In this document: positions 22,985-36,000 of the stretch, piece after piece
Layout of the letters: every line of letters begins with the position of its first letter
How positions within the stretch are numbered: the stretch's first letter is position 1
Assembly (NCBI GenBank): GCA_023634235.1
Contig: JAMKCF010000012.1
Coordinates: 17,369,884-17,433,883 of the forward strand
Direction: 5' to 3'
From: Pisaster brevispinus
Taxonomy: Eukaryota; Echinodermata; Asteroidea; Forcipulatida; Asteriidae
Length of the DNA: 64,000 nt
Program-made: the position numbers and the translations under genes
Notes under the pieces: model-generated
Database searches by the model: none
Told to the model about the DNA's origin: nothing
The model's input: the letters and a program-made list of their open reading frames with translations, nothing else

Positions 22985-23365
22985 GTTCAAATTCCTCTCT
23001 AATCAATTTTTCTTTGTTCAATCCAAAATTATCTACAATTCAACCAATCAGTTTCCCTTGTGGTTTATTAGTTGATATTTGAAATAAAAAGTTGCATCCC
23101 CTCCATGTGGTCCCTCTCTCCTGCCGCTTCCCAGGTTGTATCGTCAACTCGGGTCTGATTCCTTGCTACACGGCAGTTCAGGTCGAATGGTTTCTGACTG
23201 GCACCTGCGAACAAAGACTGCCAAACACAGGGAGCTAGACCGCCAACATTGTGGCCAAGATAACTCAGTTGGTAGAGCGCCGGCCCGTTAATCCGGAGGT
23301 CGCAGGTTCAAGTCCGGTCAATGTTTCTTTATTTACCAAGTCAGTTTCCCTTGGATTCGGTCTAA
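22985..23365 (+). repeat. Family N tRNA-Asn-like SINE: one tail followed by a leader and tRNA head
   Basis: The first half (22985-23150) repeats the SINE tail seen at 4569-4733. It is followed by a leader (cttcccaggttgtatcgtca, then ggtttctgactggcacctgc) and a tRNA-like head at about 23255-23322 with A box taactcagttggtagagcgc, anticodon region cccgttaatccgg (GTT, Asn) and B box aggttcaagtcc. Acceptor-stem halves (ggccaag / gtcaatg) do not pair, so it is not a functional tRNA gene. The same leader-head order occurs inverted at 40990-41215. Confidence 0.7.
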
Positions 23366-23999
23366 TGGTTTAAAAAAAGAGTAAATGTGACTCATTGTAA
23401 TACTAATAGTTGTGGTTTCGTTAATAATCCGGTTACAAAGCTATCTGACTTACTCAATCAACCGACAAATCTTTATTTTTAAAGCTTTGTTTTAACATGG
23501 AAGATATCTGATGGGCAGGCCTGCTTGTATGCCATCCCAATATTTTGTTGTTGTCCGGCTTTGAACAATGAAATTATTTTGATAATGTCAAACAGACGAA
23601 CATACACATACGCAAACCAATGAAAAACCCATAATTTTAATAGTTTGCACATGCCAAAATATGTTTAAACATAACGAAAGTTTTTTGAATTTTTTATTAC
23701 TATGATTATTATTTTTATATTAACTTATCAAAGACGTTTATCCACGGACTCCGGCTGTCAGGAATCGTATTTTTGAATATTTAAAACGGTAGTATCGGTG
23801 GGTTTTCCCTTTTCTATCCCTTCTTTTTCATGATAATTTTTTTTTCTTCTAAATTTTTTGCACACGGCACTTTCCCCAAAAATTAATTATGTGAAGAGAT
23901 ACAAAGCAAACTTTGCATCATCACCCCACATACAATAATCGTATCAGACACATCGTCTGTGTCTGCTGCTGTGCGCTGTGTGTATACTCGATGCATTAG

Positions 24000-24007
24000 T
24001 GACGTCA
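24000..24007. promoter_or_regulatory. Perfect CRE (TGACGTCA) 14 bases upstream of the LCORL-like start codon
   Basis: The palindromic CREB/ATF site sits within tagtgacgtcacggc, and the ATG follows at 24022 in the context acaagATGGCTG. CREs cluster close to transcription starts in animal promoters, so the core promoter is probably here and the 5' UTR short. Binding is inferred, not shown. Confidence 0.6.
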
Positions 24008-24021
24008 CGGCAGTACACAAG

Positions 24022-27000
24022 ATGGCTGTGGCGACTCCTTGTGGTACGAATCGTTGCGGCAATGAACGAAAACAGCTGAGGAAAGAGTTGGAAAGAGGAC
24101 GAAAAAACCTCATTGCATATATTGGTAAGAGCCTTAGGTGTCAGGGTACAGGCTGGTCGTGTTATTGGGTGGGAATACGGTCGAGAACATTAATTTGTAC
24201 TCGATTTAGTTTTTTTGTTTTTGTGTGAAATCGACGAAACGCCGGGTGTAAAGTGTGAATGTGACTGTTTGTTGTACAATCGTAATTACAAGCCAGTCAT
24301 AGTTTACACGTAAACTGTATGGATACTAGATTATTATTCTCGTTCATTGTATTGTACAGACAGTGTGCAGCAGGAATCGTTGTTTTTTGATAGAATAAAT
24401 TCATTTTCATCAGTTCTCTAAACTAGTTTCCCTAACATTTATGTTCAAAGTACAATGTAATAACATTACAATAACAACAACAAACAAATAATGGAACGAA
24501 ATGAACAAACAATCTGTGAACATTTCATCACAAATGAAATACTCTTTTTAATTTTAGTGTTAATTGTTAGGCTATTTATCATTTGTAGTTTAGGAAGACG
24601 GTCTGTAAGTGTGCGTGTGCCGATGTGGGTGAGTTGAGTGGTCACACTTTGGAAAAATTTCCATGTCATTTTTATCACTTGAAGTCTTTTTGATTTTAAA
24701 AGAAAACAACAAAAATTTTATTGTTTTGTCAGAAATTCTAATGCATTTCTTTTCATATTGATTGAGTTGCTCCACTTTTGACCCTGGAACAACTCAACAG
24801 TTTTGGTGGCTCATCAGGCCTTCATTTCTAAGGAGAGTGAGCGCAATCGCTCTCCTCTGGTACTCCTTAGCCTTGGCCAAGGTTAGCACTCGCTCACAAA
24901 TAAACATCGTGTCACGTACTCCTTTAACGTAGTCACGGAAAAGGACAACATTTTCTAGTACTGTACCTAGCACTCCGCAGATAACTTTCGTTGTGATTAT
25001 TTTTATGTATTGCAAGGTTGATTTTCAGCGAAGAAAGGTGATTGCAATCACAATCATGGTTTTCCGTGTGTAAAAACACCTGCAAGTTTATTATCGTGAA
25101 TGCAAATATGGTCGCCATTACTGTTTACATTATGCGTGAAATACATTGTACATAACATTATTATGGTATGTACACACACAGAGCAACTACTTGCCATGTG
25201 TTGCCTACGTGCGCTGTTGGGGATTGGACTTCTGACCTTGGAAATGTTGGAGGTGGGGAACAACATTTTCTTCTTCTGGGGATTATACGTTCTTTTTTAG
25301 ACAATTGTAATACTGAGATTAGACTGTCTTCACGGCTGTTTGAACTGTTTCAATTGCATGATATTAGTGTGCATTCGAGATGCAACTTGTCAAACTTCTC
25401 GTGCAGTTTTGGGCGGTTTGAGGAGTGACAGTCAGGGAGATTTTGGGCGATGTAAGGATAAAAGGGTTAAAATTTGAAGTGTTTTTTTTTTTTATCTGGG
25501 AAAAAAATTGAAAACAAACTTGATATTGTTTTGAACTGAATCTTGTTACTCAGCGCATTGTTCTTTTTGAAATCATGATTGAACTGTGTTGAGAACGAAA
25601 TTCCTGCTTAGAAACAATTGAGCCAATTGTCACACATAGAGTTTCTACCTACTCACACAAATCACCACTTTTTCTTTCACCACCGTGACCACGCGAAAAG
25701 AAGAAAAAAAATTACAATATCATCTCGGATGACTGTTGCCATATTGGGCCAAGTCTAGGGCGTATTCTCACTGTCAATAGAAGTTTTAAGAATTAAAGCT
25801 CACCGAAATCACATTCACAGAGTTTTAAGAAATAAAATGGCCAGTAAAGTATATTTTGTAGTTTTCTGACGTCACACATGTAACAGACAAATGTTTTCAT
25901 GGGACATATAACATTAAACTACCAGATAATTTATTGATATTACACCATCAATCAAGTTATAAACCAAAAGATGACCTCAGTAGTTGAGGTCTACATTATA
26001 TTGACACAAAATAATTCAAATTTCAAAAGCAGAAAATGTATTCGAAATGGCGCTCTTCAAAAATCCTTCCAAATGTCACACACTTGATGCATGACATGAC
26101 GGGAGAAAATAGCCCCCAATCCAAAATTCACTGTTGGATTTTGATGGATTGTTCTTGTGGGCAAGGCAGTTTTCCCAAGTACTTGTAAAGGGCATCTTTA
26201 TATAAGGGAAATGTGATTTCTACTGGAACATTCAAAACTTTGAAGGAGCACCAGGGCAACGACCAGGGCAACAACCAGGTACATGGAGGCAAACTGTCTT
26301 CGTTAAGGCCTGATTGTGTGTTATTTTGTTGTTAGTACCGAAATATCACATGATTAATGCATTTCACCGGGTCTTTCAAAACAAGAACTCCATGCATACA
26401 TGTTAGAAAAACAAATTTTTATACATGCATGTAGTATTCAGTTTATCAAATCAAACTGATTACAAATCGTGTTGTTGAATTTTTTACATGTATAAATGTA
26501 AATAGGAAATTGTGAAGAATTGCATTTATAAATAATTTTTACTCGCGGTTCCGTGTACGGATACTAAATGTAAAGTGCGAGTAAAATTTGTTTACATATA
26601 ATTCGCTATTGAAATAAATAATGCAAACACAAATCAGAGATCCATAATTTACATTCATTACACACTGAATATTTGTAATGTATATAAATTGTGTGGAAGG
26701 GGTAAGTTCACATTTCTGAAATCTTGTCCATCGGACTTTCCCATCTTATTGCTTACATTCACATTGTCCATTACAAATCATGCAGGATTACTGGTACATG
26801 CATAAAATCCATGCCCTAGGCTAGCAGTGGGTTTTTTGTAGAGCCTGTATGATACTGTACACAAGATAAATACCTTGCCAGGCCTACTGCACTAGCCTCA
26901 GCTAGACTAGCAACATGGACTCCCTGGAGAGTACAAATGTACATGTTAGATTAGGGATGATCTTTTAATTCCCCCTTGCTTCTGATGAGAGTTTTAATGA

Positions 27001-30000
27001 AATGACACTTTGAATAAAATCTTCAATTTGTCAATTTGATTAAGTTGTAAAAAAACAGGCATACTAATAAGATTCTACGTGTCTTTTTCCGTTTTCATAT
27101 ATTCCCAACTCGATTATTTTTGTGATGACTGACAATGACATCTTGCAAATGTCGTGTAAACAAAAAATATAAAAGATACTCTGTATGTTTTTTTGCTGAG
27201 TGAATACTAGTTTTTTGCAGATTTGTCAAATGAACGGGCCAAGAATTTTAGTGTGAAGGGGCAAGACAGTGTTCATTATTTTGGTTGGGTACTTTTTTGA
27301 TAGACAAATTTGAAAGTCTAGGAATATTTTGAAGAGACACGGAGGCCAAGATCAGCTGCGAGGGCGGCCGTGGCATCTCTGTAACCCCAGGGCTGAATGA
27401 GCCTGTCTCTGCTGTCAGCATTATTCACAGAAGTCCTCCAAACGACGTATTGTATGTGTACACAAGAGCTAGCTTTTAGTGTCTATCAAGCCACTCAACA
27501 AATTAGCAAGTAAGTTGCGATCCAACCAAATGTCCAAACAGTACGGTTGGAGACTTTTGAAATGATATCAAGCGCCTTTCTATTGTTTTTGTTGAGGACA
27601 ATGGAAAAGGACCGCGAAGTGAGTGGCACGCCCACTATTGTCTCAAAAGTTTGCCATTGGATCTGCTGAATGGATTTGCATACAATGTGAATGGGTACAA
27701 ACATGATATTTAAAATTTAAATTATCGTCATCTAGGCCTGTATCATCAAAGTATGTAGTCTTTGATCATGGTGTGACTAGTTTGTTTATCTCATTAAACA
27801 TTTACAAAATGAGGCAGGGCAGAAAAGTTGGCTAGTTTTTCTACCAGGCCTGAATGGAAACACAGAGACCATGACTTATAATATTGCCTTGGAGGGCTCA
27901 AATTTTACACTGGACCGCCGGCCAGAGGCCAGTGTTTTAAGCCCCGGGCCAGTAAACTCCTGACCTGACAAGTCCAGCAGTCTTGTGTTTTTCAATTGAA
28001 TAATTGAACCTCACTGGGTCACTGTCTATTCTTTTTACAATCAAATGTTGACTTTGAGTCTGGTAAATACAATTTCGTTTAGTAGCAAAAGTATACTTAG
28101 CCACAAGACAAATGAGATCAAATCTTTCCTCAGTCCGCGTCCAAATAAAAACAGTTTACATGTTAAACTTTGTAGAAAACTTTTTCTCATTCAGATTCTG
28201 GTCTTGTAAACAAAATTCCAGTCCAGTAAACATTTTGAGCTACAAGCCCTGCAGTCTCGTGGAATTTTACCCCAAATACAAGCCCCGCCATGCCTGGCCT
28301 TGATGCACCTTCAAAATGTTTCCATAGAACTTCCAATGGAAATGCCCTTTGCAAAAAGAAAAAGAAAAGCAAATGGCCTTGCTCTCTCAAAGATGAAATT
28401 CCAGGTTTACTCTGCCCAAGTATTTGAACTGAGAATTAGAATAGTTGCGTTCCCACAAAGTTGACAATGATAACAAGTTTAAGAAATAGTTTAAAGTTTA
28501 TATTGAATAAATCAGGAAACCGAGCAACGAAGGATTTTGATATTTCAATGTGGTCTTTTTTTCCCAACCTACAACAACAACGTTGTGTGCGTGGAAGAAG
28601 GACAAAACGAAAAGTTACCTTAGAAAAGGCGTTTCAAGCAATTAATGTGCAAAATTGTGTTTTTAGACAAGTAGTGTGAAAGTTTGATCAGTTTTCTGCC
28701 ATTCATCAGTTATCATAGGAAGGTTACAGTCTGCATTGGGAATGGGAAAACATCTCTTAGAGGTAATTCTAACAACAAAAATACAGTAATGTCAAGAGAC
28801 TTTTTATTGCTTACACTTACAGCCTTTTGTTACTGGAAAAAAGTACTTTGTGTACCTGGAAGAAGGGCATACATGTAGAGCTTTACACCCTTCTTGGAAC
28901 TTTTCTCTCGTACTGATAATACACTCATTAACATTATAATCATTGTCTTAGATGTGGCTGTAAAATGTCATTATTAAGACATGGAAGATGGCCTTTGTGT
29001 AGGACACAATGATAAAACCCCTTGTACATTTTTTATTATAATTAGACCCAGCCATCAATTTGAATCATTTGAAGTCATCAGTTTTCATAAATTGAAAAAC
29101 CCTACTATACATCATTGTCAAACAATACACACCTGTGAAATATTCAGCGAACCAGATAACCAAAAAATTTTCATTAAAATGAGAGCATGCTTGATTACTC
29201 TGGTATCCAGTGTACATTATTGAAGAGTTAGAATGTGCAGTTGGCATGCAGGCTGGCTCAGTTTCCATAATGATGCCATCTACACATCTATACAAATTAT
29301 GTACAAAAATATCTTGCTAATCGGGTTCCCAGTCAGGCATAACTTGTTCAAGTGTCAATGCGGATATTGATGTACATGTACATGTGGTCGTAAGCACCCC
29401 CCACCCCACCCCACCACTTCACAAAAACAAGCCACAATGCATTAATTACGATATCACAACAAAACAAACTCAAAATACTTCAAATGTTATCACCCACGCA
29501 GATCCCTGTCATTTTATTGGAGGATTGTTGATCACCAAGCACTCATTAGTCAAGCAATTAAAGGCCTACGTCATAACCCATGCATTTTGGTACTTTTCAC
29601 ATTGCATTTTTCATTCCATCCTTTTTGAGTACTACCGGTACCTGCTGGACACGGCAGTCTTGGCAGTATGAAAAAGTATGACGCGCCCTCATTGTGGATG
29701 CCGGAATACAATCTTGTTCAGTTTGTTTGTGCTTTCCTCCAATAAAATGACAACGATTTACCTGGGTGTTATTAAATATTGAACAACTAATTAATAATTT
29801 GCATTCGTGCAATGGAGATATTATTTTCATTCGTTGAAATGTTCCTTTCAAAAGGACTTCGCCACTTGAATGGAACATTTCATACCGGATTTACAATGAA
29901 CTTCAACTCCCGAAAATATTCTCACCATTGCACTCAGAAATATATATTGTCATGATACAGAAATATATATTTCATGATGCAAATGATTGCACTGTACATT

Positions 30001-33000
30001 TTGTATGCTACACATGTGTAGAATGTATAATTTACAGCATTGCCTGTGGGTACAGACTATCCAATTTTTGAGCACGTTTGAAATTTTAATTAAAAGTAAC
30101 TCTATTCAATAATGGTGCACATATTGCGATGGTTTTAGACATTCAACCCTGCTTGATTTTATGCATGTACAGTGTGTGGGAACATGTACATGTAGGCCTG
30201 CATGACGTACATATACTGTATACAAGTATTTTACACGTAAATTTATGTACACATGTATGTTCAATATTTGGTTCGTTTTTTGCTTCCAGACAACAATAAT
30301 CCAAAATGACCTTTGAAAGGAAGGTCGTTCTCCTGGGTGTCTACATGTACATCACTCCGTGTCTCTACTCCATCGAGCATAATTATTGTTAATTGCTTCA
30401 TCTTCAGTCCTTGTCCCAACCACTACTGTTCTTTCCCCCTCGGACATGTTGGACATTCGTATGATGCAAGACTCTGGATGTTACTGGGGGGGGGGGGGGA
30501 TGGGGGCTCATCTGAAGCGATCAATTTATTGGTGACAGGTGTGGATGATGTGATGAAGATGTACTTAAATATGAACGGAAGGCCGATGAAATTATAATTA
30601 ATTTTTCTGAAGGGGGAATTTATGAAGTGATTGCTGCCAGTAGATTCAGATCCAAGATTTTGTATAAATGCACTGGGAGTAATGACATACATTGGACATC
30701 CAAATTGGTAATGCTCAGCTGCCCGTTCAATAAAATAATGTGCAATGTGTTGCACATTATGTACTGGGAGAAAAAGATTGTAAAATTTCAGCAATCATAC
30801 TAAACTCTATTGAACACAGTCCTACTCTACTGTAGTCATTTTTTACTCCAGAAGTACCTGAAGTCTACCAACCCTTTGAAACTATTCAACTGCACAGGCT
30901 GGCACAACTCTGCACAGAATCTGTGTCGCATAATGTGTACATCTGTGACCCTTGTCAGGCCTGGAGTTTCATCTTTGAGAGGGCAAGGCCATTTTCATTT
31001 TGCAAAGGGCACTTCCATTTGAAAAGCTTAAAAGTCTATGGGAAACTTTTGAAGGGGCACCAAGACCAAGACCAGGGCAACTGAGGCCATGGCCTCTGTG
31101 GCCTCTGTGTTATTCCATGCCTGCCATGTACTACATGTATGTATGCATCACCAAATATTATTACAAGCTGACATATAGTCAGCATGCTACGTATATGTCA
31201 GCTATTTTCAAAACCGCAGCTGCGGCTTGTGTTCTGGCAGAGGCTTCGCTCACCTGTTAGAAGCCCCGTACCAACATCACACGTTTTTAAGACAGCTTTG
31301 ACGGACTCTAAGCTCGATGGTTTTGAGGAGGGCCTATGAGTTTGATTGTAGTGGATTAATGGTCAGACAGAGCATGTGCACGTGTGCAATGTACAGTGTA
31401 TCGTTTCTCAGATTTCTGAAGGTTTGTGTCCGTCCACGAATGCTGTGGCTAGAAATGCTGTTGGTACAATGTACCTGCTGTCACCTTGCTTAACATAGAT
31501 TGATTTGCATTCATGTGAAAATACCGTGGCAGTTTTTTTTTTCTTCTTCTGTTTTCTCAGCAAGTAGACAGTGTATTTAGCTGAAACTTTCATAACTTTC
31601 TTGCTTAAGGAGACAAAGTGTCAAGACCAGGACTTGAACCCACGCTCAGCTGATCAGAAACACCAGAGCTTGAGTCCGGTGGTCTTGACCGCTCGGCCAC
31701 GACACGTCGAGACGGTGATGGTAGATCATCAAACAGGCAGGCTCAAAGCTTACCTATATGATGTAGTTAACGTACAAGTATACGTACACTGTACATAGAG
31801 TAATAATTGCAATGAAACAAACCTACCTGAAGCTTAAGGTTACATGTACCTATAGGATGTATCAAACAATTCTGTCAAAGCTTAGCTTAATATGTGGGGA
31901 AAAAATTGTCTTCATACTTTGTATGGAACTCAGAGAAAGACTTCCCTTGTTTGGCATAGCAAAAATGCTTCACGCCACGTTTCAGTTGATACACAAAAAC
32001 ATCAATTGCTACTTAGTACTGACATTTTCATTGTGCACAAAATATGTTCAGTCTGATTATTTTGCTTAGCAAAACTGCTGGATGAAATTGTTCCGTTGGG
32101 CTTGCTAAAAGTGAAAGATTAGATGAACATGATTCGTTTTGCAAAGCTTTAAGCTGGTAATGGATAGGAATTTAACAATTTTCAGTCTTTTTTGGAGGAA
32201 TCGGAGGTTTCCGTACTGTAGTCCCAAGCACAATGTAAGCACACTTCCAAAAACCCAAGAGTCAAAAGTTTTGATTAATGGTTCCTACTGGGGAAACCTG
32301 GGGCAATTTACAGCAAAAAAAAAAAAATCCATACACATGTTTGACAGGGGTTACTCATGATCAATCTGGGAAACACACCATGCTCAAAATACTACAAATA
32401 TCAGCTGACTGATCTTTTTGACATGCTTCTTTGACGCTCTTTAAAGGTTGTATTATGCAGCAATTTACTATTTGTTTCAGGGGTTCAAAATCGTGCTGTA
32501 GGCCTGGTATTTTATCTTTGAGAGGGCAAGGCCATTTTCATTTTGAAAAGGGTTCTTCCATGTGAACAATTAGAAGGGGCACCAAGTCCAAAACCTGGGG
32601 CAACAGAAGCCATCATGGCCACGGCCGCCGTGTAGTGCCAGGCCTGGGTTGGGATTTTCATAGAGACCATTGACACCTTTTCCTTGTTCTTGGCCTTGGG
32701 TCCTCTCAAAATGTTCTGAAGACTTCTCGCTTTAGTGGCATTGGGTCTTGAAGAATTAAAGTTCCGACATGAGACCAAGGTGGCCCCAGGCTCTTGATGA
32801 TGTTGAAGCATCAGGCAAAGTGCACGCCACTGCCCCCCAAATTGATGACGAAACCCAGACCAGAACTGGTTTTTGTTCCCGATAAATATGAAAGATGGTG
32901 TTTGTACGCTTTATATTGGTGTAGACCCTCAGCTGTGTATCGCGAGAGACAAACTCAAGATTATTGAGTACAATGCACAATAATTATGCACATTCACAAA

Positions 33001-36000
33001 CAGTAGAACTATGTTCAGAATGTTTTTAAAAAGTAATTTGGACTTTATGATTTGTTTCCTTCCTCCCTCCCACAAAAGTTGGACCGGCAGAGTTATTTTG
33101 CAATTTTTATTGTTGTTTTGCACTCCAAGTAAGCCCGAGCTACTTTAAATCCCTCAAGGTGAGCGGGTACCTCTCAAGTTGTTCTAACTGGATATCCCTT
33201 GCACGTCAAGTCCATGAAACTCAATAAAGTTGGAGTCCCCTGAGGAAGGAAGTTCATTGCCCAAACTCCCAAAATAGAAATCCCCAATTGACTTCTGATG
33301 TACGTACCGTACGGTATACTTTTAATGTAGGCCTACATGTTTGTACATTTGAGGCATTCGGATAGCTGATATGTGTACAACAGGATCTTTTTTTTTTTAA
33401 AGGAAAATACTAACTGTTTTCCCTGGGGGCCATGATTACCTACAATACAATATACACATTTAGAAAGAAATTATACAAAAGAACTAAATACTGTACAACA
33501 AATGCATAGAAATAAAAAAATGTACAAAATGGGGTCTAAGAATAAAAACCACGAAAACAACACGTCCAACCACAAAAACAAGAGGCGTTCGGAGATTAGT
33601 ATCCAACAAGTTCTGGGCTCAACTTCACAAAGAGCTAAGATTGATCTCAAGTTGTGTATCAATCTTAACTGCTAAGCAAAGTGTGATGTCACAATGCAAA
33701 TCACTACTTGGTGATATTGACAACTCATCTTAAGATGAATCTTAGCGCTTTGTAAAATCCAGCCCCGGTCATGTTTCTTAAAGCAGATAGAAACTTAATC
33801 ACATTCTACGAGATACATACATGTACTCTTAAAATTCAACAGCCATCGGTTTTTAACAGGAAGAAGTTCCTGAAAGTGATTGGGGAAGTCAATCCTTTAA
33901 AAAAACGTCCTGAAGCGTCGGGGCTTTACCGAATTTAGTTTCCAAACTAACGAAACTATTAATGTAAATGAGCTGTGCTGTACGTGTGTTCATGATGGGA
34001 ACAGTTTCATGGATGTTGCATTTGCATTGGGGATAAAGAATATTATTTGCTTTTACCCAAACACCAAACACTGATGTGTGTAAAGCTTTGTATACTCAGT
34101 ACTTTCCCGAGTCCAGTTTCATGTTTCCCTGTCTGATGTTTTTGTGTTCAGTACATCGAACATGTACATAGTATCAGGTGTCATGTTTTAACACTGTACA
34201 GGACATCCACATGCATTGCCTGTACATAAATTAAGTAACCTCTTCTGCAGAGAAGCCATTCGCCCTCGCCCCAAATTAATGGAAGTTGTTCAGTCTTGTA
34301 GAAACTGCACTGCAAAACAAATTTAGAATCATTCATTACAATCAATTTGAAAGCGTTAAACCAGGCTGTCATGTGTTTCTAGTTCCTTCTGGATGTACTG
34401 TTCAAATAGCCATAAAACACCCGTACAGAACTTCAAGCTTTTACTATGGATGCGCCCACACGGTTTTCAAAATGCAGGCCGGGTTAGGTCTCTTGTCAAT
34501 AGGTCCTTGGGTTAAATTAACCAGCTTGGGCAAATAGTCAATTTTAGGAATGTTTTTCCATGACGCATAAATTTGATGTGTGGCCAGTGAGCAAACATTT
34601 GAACAAAATACGTGTAAAAGTAGCATGATTGGTACTTGTATACAAACAAACAAAAACAAACAAACACAAAATGGATTGCACTGTGCTGTACAATAGATCA
34701 GATGTAGACTTCCAAACATTTTATCTAACTGTATGCGATGTACAATTGCACATGTTTATGCCATTGTTTATTAACCAGGGATGTCTCTTGGTATGTAAAG
34801 TACATAAATTTTATTTGCTTTTAATGAATGAAGTACTCCAAAGTTCGCCTGATGTACAAGGTGTATCTGACATATGGTACAAGCACCAGTCATCAAGCAT
34901 TGTCAAGCATTCCACCCGCATCCAAGTTATTAAAGCTACATTCAACAATATAAATAAATGTAATTCAAACATGTAACTACATGTTCACATAAGGATATTT
35001 ACTGTTATTGTTTGTTCGATATATTAATTTGTCAGAGTCTAATAATTATAGTCTGTTCTCCCCCAAACATATGTGGCACCAGGTTAGAGGACCAGAGCTG
35101 CCAACTCTCCCTGATTCTGCTGAAAGTTTCACTGAAAATCAACCAATCTCCATGTTCTGATGATCAGATTGAAAATCTCCCTGACTATGGAAATGTTTTC
35201 CCTATTTTGTTGAATGTGATTCTATCTCCCTGATTCTTGTACAAAATCTCCCTGACAGCAAGATGCAAATGTCGACAGCTCTGGAGGACATTCTGTGATA
35301 AGTTTCTTGTTGAATACAGAGGTTTTCGATCGATGTACATTTACGCGCTTTACTCTCCCAAAAACCTAGTACCAATACAATGATAGTCCTATATTACAGA
35401 TGCGATAGATTCACATCATGCACATACGGTGAACATGAACAACACAACCCTGAATTAGCATTATTGATGATGCAGGGGCACCAGTCTGTTGGGGGCCTGA
35501 CATGATGCCAAGGTCAAAGTCAGCGGAGCAAATGATTACCACCATTGGCTTGCGATCAGTCTTATATTTAAAGCATGACACCAAGTGATATTATGTGTGT
35601 GTCCTGCTCCACCGTGATGGATGCTGCATGCTGGGCTCATTTGTAATTGATTGGTGTACTGTTTTTTTTCTTTTACTGTATACTTTAATATGTACATGTA
35701 GAGGGGTTAATTTGGGGTTTTGCGTACTACATGTACATGTACATCGTGTAGGTTTAGAGTTTTCTGTGAAGTGCCTGTTTTATAGACATACGTGTACTCG
35801 TGGTTCTAATTAGAACTGAGCAGTATTTGTCATGTGCAGATAATGAGTTTATACACAAGGGACATCAATTTGTACAGGCCTTTTGCATACACTTGTGTAT
35901 TAAATTGAAGCAGACACAATACATACAAGATGTGCGTTTTTTATTGTGCTGTACTGTGTATGCGGTCAGTAAGTGCAATACAACAATGGGGCTGCAGCAA

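Noticed and set aside
23255..23322. Functional tRNA-Asn gene
   Set aside because: It has A and B boxes and a GTT anticodon region, but acceptor and T stems do not pair and related copies occur inverted elsewhere; it is a SINE head.
29370..29420. Coding exon near cacccccaccccaccccacc
   Set aside because: It is only a low-complexity C-rich stretch with no flanking splice pair or homology.
30423..30794. 123-aa open frame on the minus strand
   Set aside because: No recognisable domain, no splice support, low complexity at the C terminus from a G/C run, and it lies in a repeat-rich intron.
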